A program made the translations under genes and the position numbers. Shown here in pieces: positions 1 through 5,666 of a DNA stretch of 5,951 nt. Each line of letters starts with the position of its first letter. Within the stretch, counting starts at the first letter, position 1. The notes beneath the pieces are model-generated. The model was not told where the DNA came from. It saw nothing but the letters and a program-made list of their open reading frames with translations, and ran no database searches. This DNA is from Burkholderiaceae bacterium. GTDB lineage: Bacteria; Pseudomonadota; Gammaproteobacteria; Burkholderiales; Burkholderiaceae_C. The stretch covers positions 1-5,951 of the forward strand of contig JALOSD010000211.1 of NCBI GenBank assembly GCA_025458585.1, written 5' to 3'.

Positions 1-1839
1 AGCATCTGCCTGAACTTCGGCCTCGCGCGCGATTACGGCGGCGTGTGCCACCTGCGCTTCGACGACACCAACCCCGAGAAGGAAGAGCAGGAGTACGTCG
101 ACGCCATCGTCGACGCCGTGCACTGGCTCGGCTGGAGCTGGGACGCGCACGGCACCTCGCACCTGTTCTACGCCAGCGACTACTTCGAGGTGATGTACCG
201 CGGCGCCGAGTACCTCGTCGAGACCGGCCACGCCTACGTCGACGAGCAGACGCCCGAGCAGATGCGCGCCAGCCGCGGCGACTTCGCCACGCCCGGCACC
301 GACAGCCCGTACCGCACCCGCAGCCCCGAGGAGAACCTCGCGCGCCTGCGCGAGATGCGCGACGGCAAGCACCCCGACGGCGCGATGGTGCTGCGCGCGA
401 AGATCGACATGGCGTCGCCCAACATCAACCTGCGCGACCCGGCGATCTACCGCATCAAGCACGCGCCGCACCACAACACCGGCGACACGTGGTGCGTCTA
501 CCCGATGTACTCGTACGCGCACCCGATCGAGGACGCGCTCGAGAACGTCACGCACAGCATCTGCACGCTCGAGTTCGAGGACCAGCGCCCCTTCTACGAC
601 TGGACGCTCGAACGGCTCGTGCCGGTGCTGCGCGCGCCGCAGTTCGCGCGCGCCAAGGCGCTCGTCGAGCAGATCGCCACCGGTGGCGTCGAGGCGGGCA
701 AGGAATTCGCGCTCGCGTGCCACAACCACGCCGCGAAGCTGGGCCCCAGCGCACCCGAGGGCGAGATGCGCGCCCTCTTCGTGCGCTGGGAGCGTGAGCG
801 GGACGCCGTGCTGCGCGACCTGCCGGCCTTCTTCGCGCTGCTGACGCAGCACACGCACCAGTTCACGCCGCTGCTCGAGCACGCGCTGCGCGCGCACCTG
901 CCCGAGCCGTTCGAGCTGCCGCACCAGTACGAGTTCGCGCGCCTGAACCTCACCGGCGTCGTCACGAGCAAGCGCAAGCTGCGCCAGCTCGTCGACGAGA
1001 AGATCGTCGACGGCTGGGACGACCCGCGCATGCCCACCCTCGTCGGGCTGCGCCGCCGCGGCTACACGCCGCAGGCGATCCGCCTGTTCGCCGAGCGCAT
1101 CGGCGTGTCGAAGGCCGACAGCTGGATCGACCATTCGGTGCTCGAACAGGCGCTGCGCGACGACCTCGAAGGCCGCGCGCCGCGCGCGATGGCGGTGCTC
1201 GACCCCGTCAAGCTCGAGCTGACGAACTGGGCCGAGGTGTTCGGTCGCGACGACCACGTCGAGCCCTGCAGCGCGCCGGCGCACCCGCAGCGCCCCGAGC
1301 TCGGCACGCGCACGTTCGGCCTCGGGCGCGAGGTGTGGATCGAGCGCGGCGACTACGCCGCCGAGCCGCCCAAGGGCTTCCACCGCCTCTACCCGGGCAA
1401 CGCGGTGCGGCTGAAGTACGGCTATGTCGTCGAGTGCACCGGCCACGAGGCCGACGCCGACGGCGGCGTCACCAAGGTGCTGGCGCGCGTCGTGCCCGAC
1501 ACGAAGAGCGGCACGCCGGGCGCCGACCGCGTCAAGGTCAAGGGCGTGATCACCTGGGTCGGCGCGCACGACGCACTGGCCGCCACCGTGAACCTGTACG
1601 AGGCGCTGTTCACCGAGCCGCAGCCCGATGCCGGCGGGCGCGACTTCCACACCGTACTCAACCCGGCGAGCCGGCGCACCGTGAGCGCCTACGTCGAGCC
1701 GTCGCTGGCCACCGCGGTGCAGGAGGACCGCTTTCAGTTCGAACGCCACGGCTACTTCGTCGCCGACCGCGTCGAGCACCGCGCCGGTGGGGCGGTGTTC
1801 AACCGCATCACCGCGCTGAAGGACGGCTGGGCGAAGTGA
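1..1839 (+). CDS. glnS: Glutamine--tRNA ligase (GlnRS), 5' end cut by the window
   Basis: This cytoplasmic class I aminoacyl-tRNA synthetase charges tRNA-Gln with glutamine using ATP. The frame is open from base 1. The first residues (SICLNFG) align to about residue 47 of E. coli GlnRS, so the HIGH motif lies just outside the window; the GTG at 43 is an internal valine codon, not the start. Visible landmarks are RFDDTNP near codon 20, LRAKIDMASP near 130, the CTLEFED segment near 188-194 whose Asp matches E. coli Asp235 at the tRNA acceptor stem, and VTSKRKL (from 958), the KMSKS counterpart. GWDDPRMP and GLRRRGYTP follow, then a complete C-terminal anticodon-binding beta-barrel region ending FNRITALKDGWAK. 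The 612 codons present exceed the matching E. coli stretch by about 100 residues, nearly all in one insertion (619-915) between YDWTLERL and the QYEF segment. Base composition inside the insertion matches the rest. rsuA begins 10 bases after the stop, suggesting cotranscription. The identity is secure. Confidence 0.97.
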   Translation, partial: SICLNFGLARDYGGVCHLRFDDTNPEKEEQEYVDAIVDAVHWLGWSWDAHGTSHLFYASDYFEVMYRGAEYLVETGHAYVDEQTPEQMRASRGDFATPGTDSPYRTRSPEENLARLREMRDGKHPDGAMVLRAKIDMASPNINLRDPAIYRIKHAPHHNTGDTWCVYPMYSYAHPIEDALENVTHSICTLEFEDQRPFYDWTLERLVPVLRAPQFARAKALVEQIATGGVEAGKEFALACHNHAAKLGPSAPEGEMRALFVRWERERDAVLRDLPAFFALLTQHTHQFTPLLEHALRAHLPEPFELPHQYEFARLNLTGVVTSKRKLRQLVDEKIVDGWDDPRMPTLVGLRRRGYTPQAIRLFAERIGVSKADSWIDHSVLEQALRDDLEGRAPRAMAVLDPVKLELTNWAEVFGRDDHVEPCSAPAHPQRPELGTRTFGLGREVWIERGDYAAEPPKGFHRLYPGNAVRLKYGYVVECTGHEADADGGVTKVLARVVPDTKSGTPGADRVKVKGVITWVGAHDALAATVNLYEALFTEPQPDAGGRDFHTVLNPASRRTVSAYVEPSLATAVQEDRFQFERHGYFVADRVEHRAGGAVFNRITALKDGWAK

Positions 1840-1849
1840 TGCCGCGGTG

Positions 1850-2551
1850 ATGCGGCTCGAGCAGATCCTGTTCTCGCAGGGCTTCGGCACGCGCCGCGAG
1901 TGCGCGGCGCTGATCGCCGCAGGTCACGCCGAGGTCGCGGGGTGCATCGTTGACGACCCCGACCACGACGTCGACACGGCCGGCCTCGTGTTCGCCGTCG
2001 ACGGCCAGCTCTGGCCCTACGCCGAGCGTGCGCTCGTGCTGCTGCACAAGCCGGCGGGCTACGAGTGTTCGCAAAAGCCGCGCCACCACCCGAGCGTGCT
2101 GAGCCTGCTGCCGGCACCGCTGCGCCGGCGCGGCGTGCAGCCGGTGGGCCGGCTCGACGAGGACACGACCGGCGCGCTGCTGCTGACCGACGACGGCGCG
2201 CTGATCCACCGCCTCACGTCGCCGAAGCGCCATGTCGCCAAGGTCTACGAGGTGACGCTGAAGCACCCGCTGGATGCGGCCCTCGTGCAGCGCCTCGTCG
2301 ACGGCGTCGTGCTCGACGACGGTCCGGCGCCGGTGCGCGCCGCCGCGTGCGAAGCCACCGGCGAGCGCACGCTGCGGCTGACGCTGACCGAAGGCAAGTA
2401 CCACCAGGTCAAGCGCATGGTCGCCGCCGCGGGCAACCGCGTCGAGACACTGCATCGCAGCGCGTTCGGCCCGCTGCAGCTAGGCGACCTCGAACCCGGG
2501 CGCTGGCGGTGGGTCGACGCCACGCAACTGGAGGCGCCTGCCGGCGTTTGA
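1850..2551 (+). CDS. rsuA: 16S rRNA pseudouridine(516) synthase, RsuA family
   Basis: This enzyme isomerises a uridine of 16S rRNA (U516 in E. coli) to pseudouridine during small-subunit assembly. The 233-residue product is close to the 231 of E. coli RsuA. An S4-type RNA-binding domain covers roughly residues 1-60 (MRLEQILFSQGFGTRRE). Then come HKPAGYECS (about 66-74) and the catalytic GRLDEDTTGALLLT motif, with the nucleophilic aspartate at residue 103. The basic EGKYHQVKRM segment and the C-terminal GRWRWV end are also typical. The KPAGYECSQ and EGKYHQVKRM wording favours RsuA over RluB, RluE and RluF, although the exact target base is inferred. A GTG immediately upstream (1847) is an alternative start; the ATG fits the family N-terminus better. 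No strong Shine-Dalgarno sequence is visible, so translation may be coupled to glnS, which ends 10 bases upstream. The gene converges on the FMN reductase gene. Confidence 0.93.
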   Translation: MRLEQILFSQGFGTRRECAALIAAGHAEVAGCIVDDPDHDVDTAGLVFAVDGQLWPYAERALVLLHKPAGYECSQKPRHHPSVLSLLPAPLRRRGVQPVGRLDEDTTGALLLTDDGALIHRLTSPKRHVAKVYEVTLKHPLDAALVQRLVDGVVLDDGPAPVRAAACEATGERTLRLTLTEGKYHQVKRMVAAAGNRVETLHRSAFGPLQLGDLEPGRWRWVDATQLEAPAGV

Positions 2552-2577
2552 CGCCACGGCTCCAGGCGCAGGAAGTG

Positions 2578-2608
2578 CCGATCTGATCGGGCGCGAAGAG
2601 CCCTTCGC
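2578..2608. terminator. Two small hairpins in the convergent gap, possible weak terminator
   Basis: The 106-bp gap between the convergent rsuA and FMN reductase genes holds two perfect short inverted repeats. CCGAT-ctg-ATCGG lies at 2578-2590 and GCGAAG-agcc-CTTCGC at 2593-2608. Neither is followed by a T tract on either strand, so intrinsic termination is uncertain. Their place between two converging stop codons is the main support. The rest of the gap shows nothing I recognise. Confidence 0.3.
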
Positions 2609-2657
2609 AAGACCGGAGGGCCGACGCGGCGCCTGCCCCCTACCGCCGCAGTGCCGC

Positions 2658-3242
2658 TCAGGCCGCGACCGCGGCGGCAATCGACATGCGTGCGAAGGCC
2701 ACGACCTCGTCGGCCACCCGCTCGCACGCCTGCACCGCGAGCACATCGGCGCCCTCGCCGCCGGCACCGCCGAACGGCCTGGCCGTGGAGTTGATCGTCG
2801 CCCCGTAGGGCGTCGGCCAGCCGCGCAGCGCGTGCACGATGGCGCGCAGTGACGCGAGCGTGGAGCCCATGGCCTGCGGGCCCTCGGCGCACACGATGCA
2901 GCCGACGGCGCGGCCGTCCAGGTAGACGCGTACGTCGCCACGCAGGTCCTCGGTGAAGTCGATCGCGTTCTTCAGCAGGCCCGAAATGCCGCCGTGGTAG
3001 GCCGGCGTCGCGATCACGACGCCGTCGCAGCGTCGCATCGCCTCGACCAGCGCCAGCGCGTTGGCGCTGCGCTCGACCTGCGCCGGGTCGTACGGTTCCT
3101 GGGGCAATTGCACGCTGGCGAAGACCTGTGTCTCGCACCCGAGCGCTCGCGCCCGCGCCATCGCCACCTGCAGCGCGCGTTCGGAGGTAGACGCAGGGCG
3201 GGTCGTGCCTCCGAGGCCGACGATGAAGGGCTTTCTGACCAT
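2658..3242 (-). CDS. NAD(P)H-dependent FMN reductase (flavodoxin-fold)
   Basis: This is a 194-residue cytoplasmic flavin reductase of the NADPH-dependent FMN reductase family (the SsuE/MsuE type fold), which reduces FMN with NAD(P)H. The N-terminal strand and phosphate-binding loop read FIVGLGGTTRPASTSERAL (residues 6-24). The second signature, TPAYHGGISGLLKNAIDF (residues 79-96), is the usual flavin ring-binding and dimer-forming segment. The YLDGRAVGCI and HALRGWPTPYGATINS stretches are also typical. The length is normal and no lesion is apparent. The start at 3242 places the family N-terminus (MVRKPFIVGLGG) correctly; the frame stays open upstream, but that extension has no family resemblance. 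No clear Shine-Dalgarno sequence precedes it. The gene is divergent from the LLM monooxygenase, so it plausibly supplies that enzyme with reduced FMN, which is an inference from context. The physiological partner and the NADH or NADPH preference cannot be read from sequence. Confidence 0.88.
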   Translation of the reverse strand: MVRKPFIVGLGGTTRPASTSERALQVAMARARALGCETQVFASVQLPQEPYDPAQVERSANALALVEAMRRCDGVVIATPAYHGGISGLLKNAIDFTEDLRGDVRVYLDGRAVGCIVCAEGPQAMGSTLASLRAIVHALRGWPTPYGATINSTARPFGGAGGEGADVLAVQACERVADEVVAFARMSIAAAVAA

Positions 3243-3317
3243 GGCGCGCGGGGCGGTCGACGAAAGCGCGCGATGGTAGCGGCGCGTGCGGCCGGCCCGA
3301 AGCCGGGATTGCCTGCG

Positions 3318-3345
3318 TAGACAGACGCGTGCAGCGCAAGATAGA
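3318..3345 (+). promoter_or_regulatory. Weak candidate sigma70-type promoter for the LLM monooxygenase
   Basis: TAGACA (3318-3323) matches five of six bases of the -35 consensus. It is followed, after 16 bases, by GATAGA (3340-3345), a poor -10 match that keeps the ATA core. The pair sits in the least GC-rich part of the divergent spacer and would give a leader of roughly 80 bases before the ATG at 3434. It is a plausible but weak prediction. Confidence 0.25.
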
Positions 3346-3421
3346 AAGCCGCTCGCCAGGGGCGCGCCGCGCACGGCGCCTTCCTATGGCCACCCCTCGA
3401 ACAGGACCGACGGTCCAACCC

Positions 3422-3426
3422 GGAGA
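3422..3426 (+). promoter_or_regulatory. Shine-Dalgarno site of the LLM monooxygenase
   Basis: GGAGA lies seven bases before the ATG at 3434. It decides the start in favour of 3434 over the upstream in-frame GTG at 3329 and over the second ATG at 3446, although many family members begin at the residue matching the second Met. It is the clearest ribosome-binding site in the window; rsuA, ribF and ileS have none as good. Confidence 0.75.
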
Positions 3427-3433
3427 CAACCCC

Positions 3434-4516
3434 ATGAGCCACCGCATGCGTTTCGGCATCTTTCTCGCACCGTTCCACAAGCCGGGCATCAACCCGACGC
3501 TCGCGCTCGAGCAGGATCTGGAGCTGATCATCGCGGTGGCATCGCAGCGCACCCGCACGATCCGGCTCGGCACCGGCGTCGTCAGCGTCAGTTATCACAA
3601 CCCGCTGTGGGTCACCGAGCGCATCGTGCAGCTCGACCACCTCACGCGCGGACGCGTGATGCTCGGCGTCGGCCCCGGCTCGCTGCCCAGCGACGGCATC
3701 ATGGTCGGCATCTCGCAGAGCCAGACCCGCCTGCTGCTCGAGGATGGCCTGGACGTCATCATGAAGCTGCTCACCACCGAGGAGCCGGTGACGTTCAAGA
3801 ACGACCGCTGGGACCTGCGCGACGCGCGCCTGCACCTGCGGCCCTATTCGAACCCGCTGTTCGACGTCGCGGTGCCGGCGGTGGCGTCGCCCACCGGGCC
3901 CAAGCTCGCCGGCAAGCACGGCGTGGGGCTGCTGTCCATCGGCGCGACCACGGCGGCGGGCTTCGACGCGCTGGCGCTGCACTGGGACGTGATGGAGGCG
4001 CAGGCTGCGCACTACAAGACCAAGGTCGACCGCAGCAAGTGGCGGCTGGTGGGCCTCGTGCACTGCGCCGAGACGATGGACCAGGCGTACCGCGACGTCG
4101 AGTACGGCATCGAGCAGTGGTTCGACTACTTCCAGGCCGTGGCCGCATTCCCGCAGATGGCCGTGCCGGGCAACAACGTCAAGGAGATGATCTCCTTCGT
4201 CAACGACTCGGGCTTCGGTGCGATCGGCACGCCCGACATGGTCAACGCGCAGATCGACCGCCTGTGGAAGCAGTCGAACGGCGGCTTCGGCGCCTACCTG
4301 ATGCTGGCCCACAACTGGGCCAACTTCGACGCCACGCGCAAGAGCTACGACCTGATCGCGCGCCACGTCTTCCCGCGCTGGCAGGGCCAGTTGTCCACGG
4401 TCGGTGCCGCGCAGCGCGCGCGCGCCTCGCGGCCCGAACTCGCCGCGATCCACAGCAAGGCGGTCGAGGACGCGACCGCGCGCTACCAGGCCGAGGCAGC
4501 CGCGCGCGCGCACTGA
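3434..4516 (+). CDS. LLM class flavin-dependent monooxygenase (limonene monooxygenase-like), apparently internally deleted
   Basis: This is a 360-residue member of the bacterial luciferase-like family. Such enzymes use reduced FMN supplied by a separate reductase, plus O2, to oxygenate a small substrate. The N-terminus MRFGIFLAPFHKPGINPTLALE and the later RIVQLDHLTRGRVMLGVGPGSLPSD (about residues 67-91) and DARLHLRPYSNP segments resemble proteins annotated as limonene 1,2-monooxygenase. The true substrate is unknown. From family memory, helix 1 (DLELI) should continue through about 30 residues holding barrel strand 2 and the AWIGEHH motif before reaching IAAAAERT. Here DLELI runs straight into IAVASQRT at residues 32-33 (bases 3527-3532). 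The frame is kept, but a barrel strand and an active-site loop seem lost, so the product may be inactive unless the sequence is wrong. The rest, to the Ala-rich C-terminus, looks complete. It is divergent from the FMN reductase, its likely partner, and 42 bp upstream of ribF. Confidence 0.85.
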   Translation: MSHRMRFGIFLAPFHKPGINPTLALEQDLELIIAVASQRTRTIRLGTGVVSVSYHNPLWVTERIVQLDHLTRGRVMLGVGPGSLPSDGIMVGISQSQTRLLLEDGLDVIMKLLTTEEPVTFKNDRWDLRDARLHLRPYSNPLFDVAVPAVASPTGPKLAGKHGVGLLSIGATTAAGFDALALHWDVMEAQAAHYKTKVDRSKWRLVGLVHCAETMDQAYRDVEYGIEQWFDYFQAVAAFPQMAVPGNNVKEMISFVNDSGFGAIGTPDMVNAQIDRLWKQSNGGFGAYLMLAHNWANFDATRKSYDLIARHVFPRWQGQLSTVGAAQRARASRPELAAIHSKAVEDATARYQAEAAARAH

Positions 4517-4546
4517 CGCCGCGCCGGTCGTTCCGCATCGCGCCCC

Positions 4547-4552
4547 GATAAT
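4547..4552 (+). promoter_or_regulatory. Candidate -10 element for ribF, possibly giving a leaderless mRNA
   Basis: GATAAT matches five of six bases of the -10 consensus in an otherwise very GC-rich 42-bp gap. It ends six bases before the ribF ATG, so transcription would start at or next to the A of the start codon. No good -35 hexamer is seen 16-18 bases upstream. No Shine-Dalgarno sequence precedes the ATG, which fits leaderless translation. Confidence 0.4.
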
Positions 4553-4558
4553 GGGCCG

Positions 4559-5488
4559 ATGCGGATCGTTCGCGGTCTACGCGGCGCGGCAGTCCCCGGA
4601 GGCTGCGCCCTGACCATCGGCAACTTCGACGGCGTGCACCGCGGCCACCAGGCCATGCTCGCGCTGCTGACCAACGAGGCACGCCACCGCGGCGTGCCGA
4701 GTTGCGTGCTGACCTTCGAGCCGCACCCGCGCGACTTCTTCGCCGCGCGCAGCGGCCGTCCTGAACTCGCGCCGGCGCGCATCGCGACGCTGCGCGACAA
4801 GCTCGCCGAACTGCGCCGCTGCGGCATCGACCGCACCGTCGTGCTGCGCTTCGACGAGCGGCTGGCATCGCTGAGCCCCGAAGCCTTCGTCGACGAGGTG
4901 CTCGTGCGCGGCCTGCGCACGCGCGTCGTGCTCGTCGGCGACGACTTCCGCTACGGCGCGAGGCGCGCCGGCGACTACGCCACCCTCGACGCCGCCGGCG
5001 CGCGCCACGGCTTCGACGTCGCGCGCATGATGAGCTACGAGGTGCACGGGCTGCGCGTGTCGAGTTCGGCCGTGCGCGACGCGCTCGCCGCCGGCGACAT
5101 GGCGCACGCGGCGGCGCTGCTCGGTCGGCCGTACACGATCAGCGGCCACGTGGTGCACGGCGCCAAGCTCGGCCGTGCGCTCGGCGAGAGCGCTCCCGGG
5201 CGCGGCGACGGCTTCCGCACGCTGAACCTGCGCTTCCCGCATCCGCGGCCTGCCGCCGGCGGCATCTTCGTCGTGCGCGTGCTCGGGCTCGCCGGCCGTG
5301 GCCGCTCGGCGACGCCGACGCCTATGGCCGCCTCGTGCAGGTCGAGCTGCTGCACAAGCTGCACGACGAACGGCGCTACCCCTCGCTCGACGCGCTGCGC
5401 GACGGCATCGCCGCCGACGTCGCCGACGCGCGCCGCTGGTGGGCCGATCGGCCCGTCGACGCGGCGGCGGCGTGAGGCGCGCCGGTAG
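4559..5488 (+). CDS. ribF: Bifunctional riboflavin kinase/FAD synthetase, frame lost in the kinase domain
   Basis: RibF phosphorylates riboflavin to FMN and adenylylates FMN to FAD, supplying all flavoenzymes. The N-terminal FAD synthetase domain looks intact: TIGNFDGVHRGH (residues 19-30), FEPHPRDFF, VGDDFRYG (126-133) and VSSSAVRDAL (167-176). The riboflavin kinase domain starts at RPYTISGHVVHGAKLGR (from residue 190) and keeps the Thr and Asn of its PTAN-like motif as RTLN (220-223). After GIFVVRVLGLA (to residue 245) the frame reads unrelated Arg/Ser/Thr-rich sequence to a TAG at 5486-5488. The genuine C-terminus is found in another frame (to 5475). Compared with the family, about 30 residues (VASLGVRPT-type segment) are also missing, so the lesion looks like a deletion of 3k+1 bases near 5291-5300. 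The ATG at 4559 gives the normal N-terminus. ileS downstream is the usual neighbour. Because ribF is essential in bacteria studied, a sequence error or a second copy elsewhere must be considered. Confidence 0.9.
   Translation: MRIVRGLRGAAVPGGCALTIGNFDGVHRGHQAMLALLTNEARHRGVPSCVLTFEPHPRDFFAARSGRPELAPARIATLRDKLAELRRCGIDRTVVLRFDERLASLSPEAFVDEVLVRGLRTRVVLVGDDFRYGARRAGDYATLDAAGARHGFDVARMMSYEVHGLRVSSSAVRDALAAGDMAHAAALLGRPYTISGHVVHGAKLGRALGESAPGRGDGFRTLNLRFPHPRPAAGGIFVVRVLGLAGRGRSATPTPMAASCRSSCCTSCTTNGATPRSTRCATASPPTSPTRAAGGPIGPSTRRRREARR
5299..5475 (+). pseudogene. ribF: Out-of-frame C-terminal remnant of ribF riboflavin kinase domain
   Basis: This frame encodes the expected RibF C-terminus. It reads WPLGDADAYGRL, then VQVELLHKLHDERRYPSL, then DALRDGIAADV, and ends at a TGA at 5473-5475. 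The VELLHKLHDERRY block is the hallmark of the end of bacterial RibF, and its Glu is in the position of the catalytic base of the riboflavin kinase. It has no start codon context of its own and is readable only if the frame from 4559 is restored. Together the two parts define a ribF locus of 4559-5475. Confidence 0.85.
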
Positions 5489-5491
5489 AAT
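5486..5491 (+). promoter_or_regulatory. Candidate -10 element upstream of the ileS leader
   Basis: TAGAAT matches five of six bases of the -10 consensus and sits in GC-rich DNA 11 bases after the restored ribF stop. No recognisable -35 lies 16-18 bases upstream. It would give ileS its own transcript with a leader of about 170 bases. It ends seven bases before the ATG at 5499, similar to the spacing seen before ribF. Confidence 0.35.
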
Positions 5492-5498
5492 CGGTGCC

Positions 5499-5594
5499 AT
5501 GGTCTTCATGCTCGCGCCCCGCCCCGCCAAGCGTCTGCGCAGCGGCACGCGCCGCCAGACGACGCGCGACCGAATTCAGGCGCCACCCCGCTGA
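5499..5594 (+). CDS. Possible small leader ORF before ileS (31 aa)
   Basis: An ATG follows seven bases after a -10-like TAGAAT, so a transcript from that site would place this ORF at its 5' end. The product is a 31-residue, very basic peptide (MVFMLAPRPAKRLRSG at its start) ending at a TGA at 5592-5594. It has only one isoleucine codon, so classical attenuation by isoleucine supply is not indicated. I do not recognise it. It could equally be chance, since GC-rich DNA readily leaves Arg-rich frames open. Confidence 0.2.
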   Translation: MVFMLAPRPAKRLRSGTRRQTTRDRIQAPPR

Positions 5595-5601
5595 CGCCGT
5601 G

Positions 5602-5620
5602 GCAGGCCACGCCGGCCTGC
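5602..5620 (+). other. GC-rich hairpin in the ileS leader
   Basis: GCAGGCC-acgcc-GGCCTGC is a perfect 7-bp stem with a 5-base loop, 46 bases before the ileS start. No T tract follows, so it is not a standard terminator. It may be a leader structure or part of a Rho-dependent end for ribF. The rest of the 5489-5666 leader shows no riboswitch or T-box features I can name. Confidence 0.35.
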
Positions 5621-5666
5621 ACCCTGACCCCTCGCCGATCGCGCCCCGCTGCGGGTGCTGCCGACC

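Larger units (their letters stand above)
3243..3433. other. Divergent intergenic region between FMN reductase and LLM monooxygenase
   Basis: This 191-bp spacer should carry the promoters for both divergent genes. It is less GC-rich around 3300-3350 than the flanking coding DNA. A small inverted repeat, CCGGC-ccgaa-GCCGG, lies at 3292-3306 and could be an operator, but it is short and common in GC-rich DNA. No regulator gene is adjacent. I see no convincing small gene or riboswitch here. Confidence 0.5.

Noticed and set aside
958..978. GlnRS KMSKS-equivalent reading VTSKRKL where E. coli has VMSKRKL
   Set aside because: The catalytic Ser-Lys is kept and the residue before it varies in class I synthetases, so this does not suggest loss of activity.
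2245..3573. 442-codon minus-strand frame spanning rsuA, the gap and the reductase region
   Set aside because: It is out of frame with the reductase, crosses three unrelated regions, and is strongly Arg/Ala biased. It is a shadow of GC-rich genes.
4412..4511. Runs of alternating CG (near 4413-4425 and 4500-4511) as possible repeats or Z-DNA signals
   Set aside because: They encode Ala/Arg tracts at the monooxygenase C-terminus and are expected from the base composition.
3014..4513. 499-codon open frame on the minus strand across the reductase and monooxygenase genes
   Set aside because: It is antisense to two well-supported genes. Its product has no recognisable motif and is rich in Arg, His, Val and Asp, as expected for the complement of GC-rich coding DNA.
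3286..4551. 421-codon plus-strand frame overlapping the LLM monooxygenase
   Set aside because: It overlaps the monooxygenase in another frame and its product is Arg/Ala/Pro-rich with no family motifs. The monooxygenase frame carries clear conserved sequence and a Shine-Dalgarno site.
4577..5548. 323-codon minus-strand frame opposite ribF
   Set aside because: Antisense shadow. The plus strand holds unmistakable RibF motifs across the same bases.
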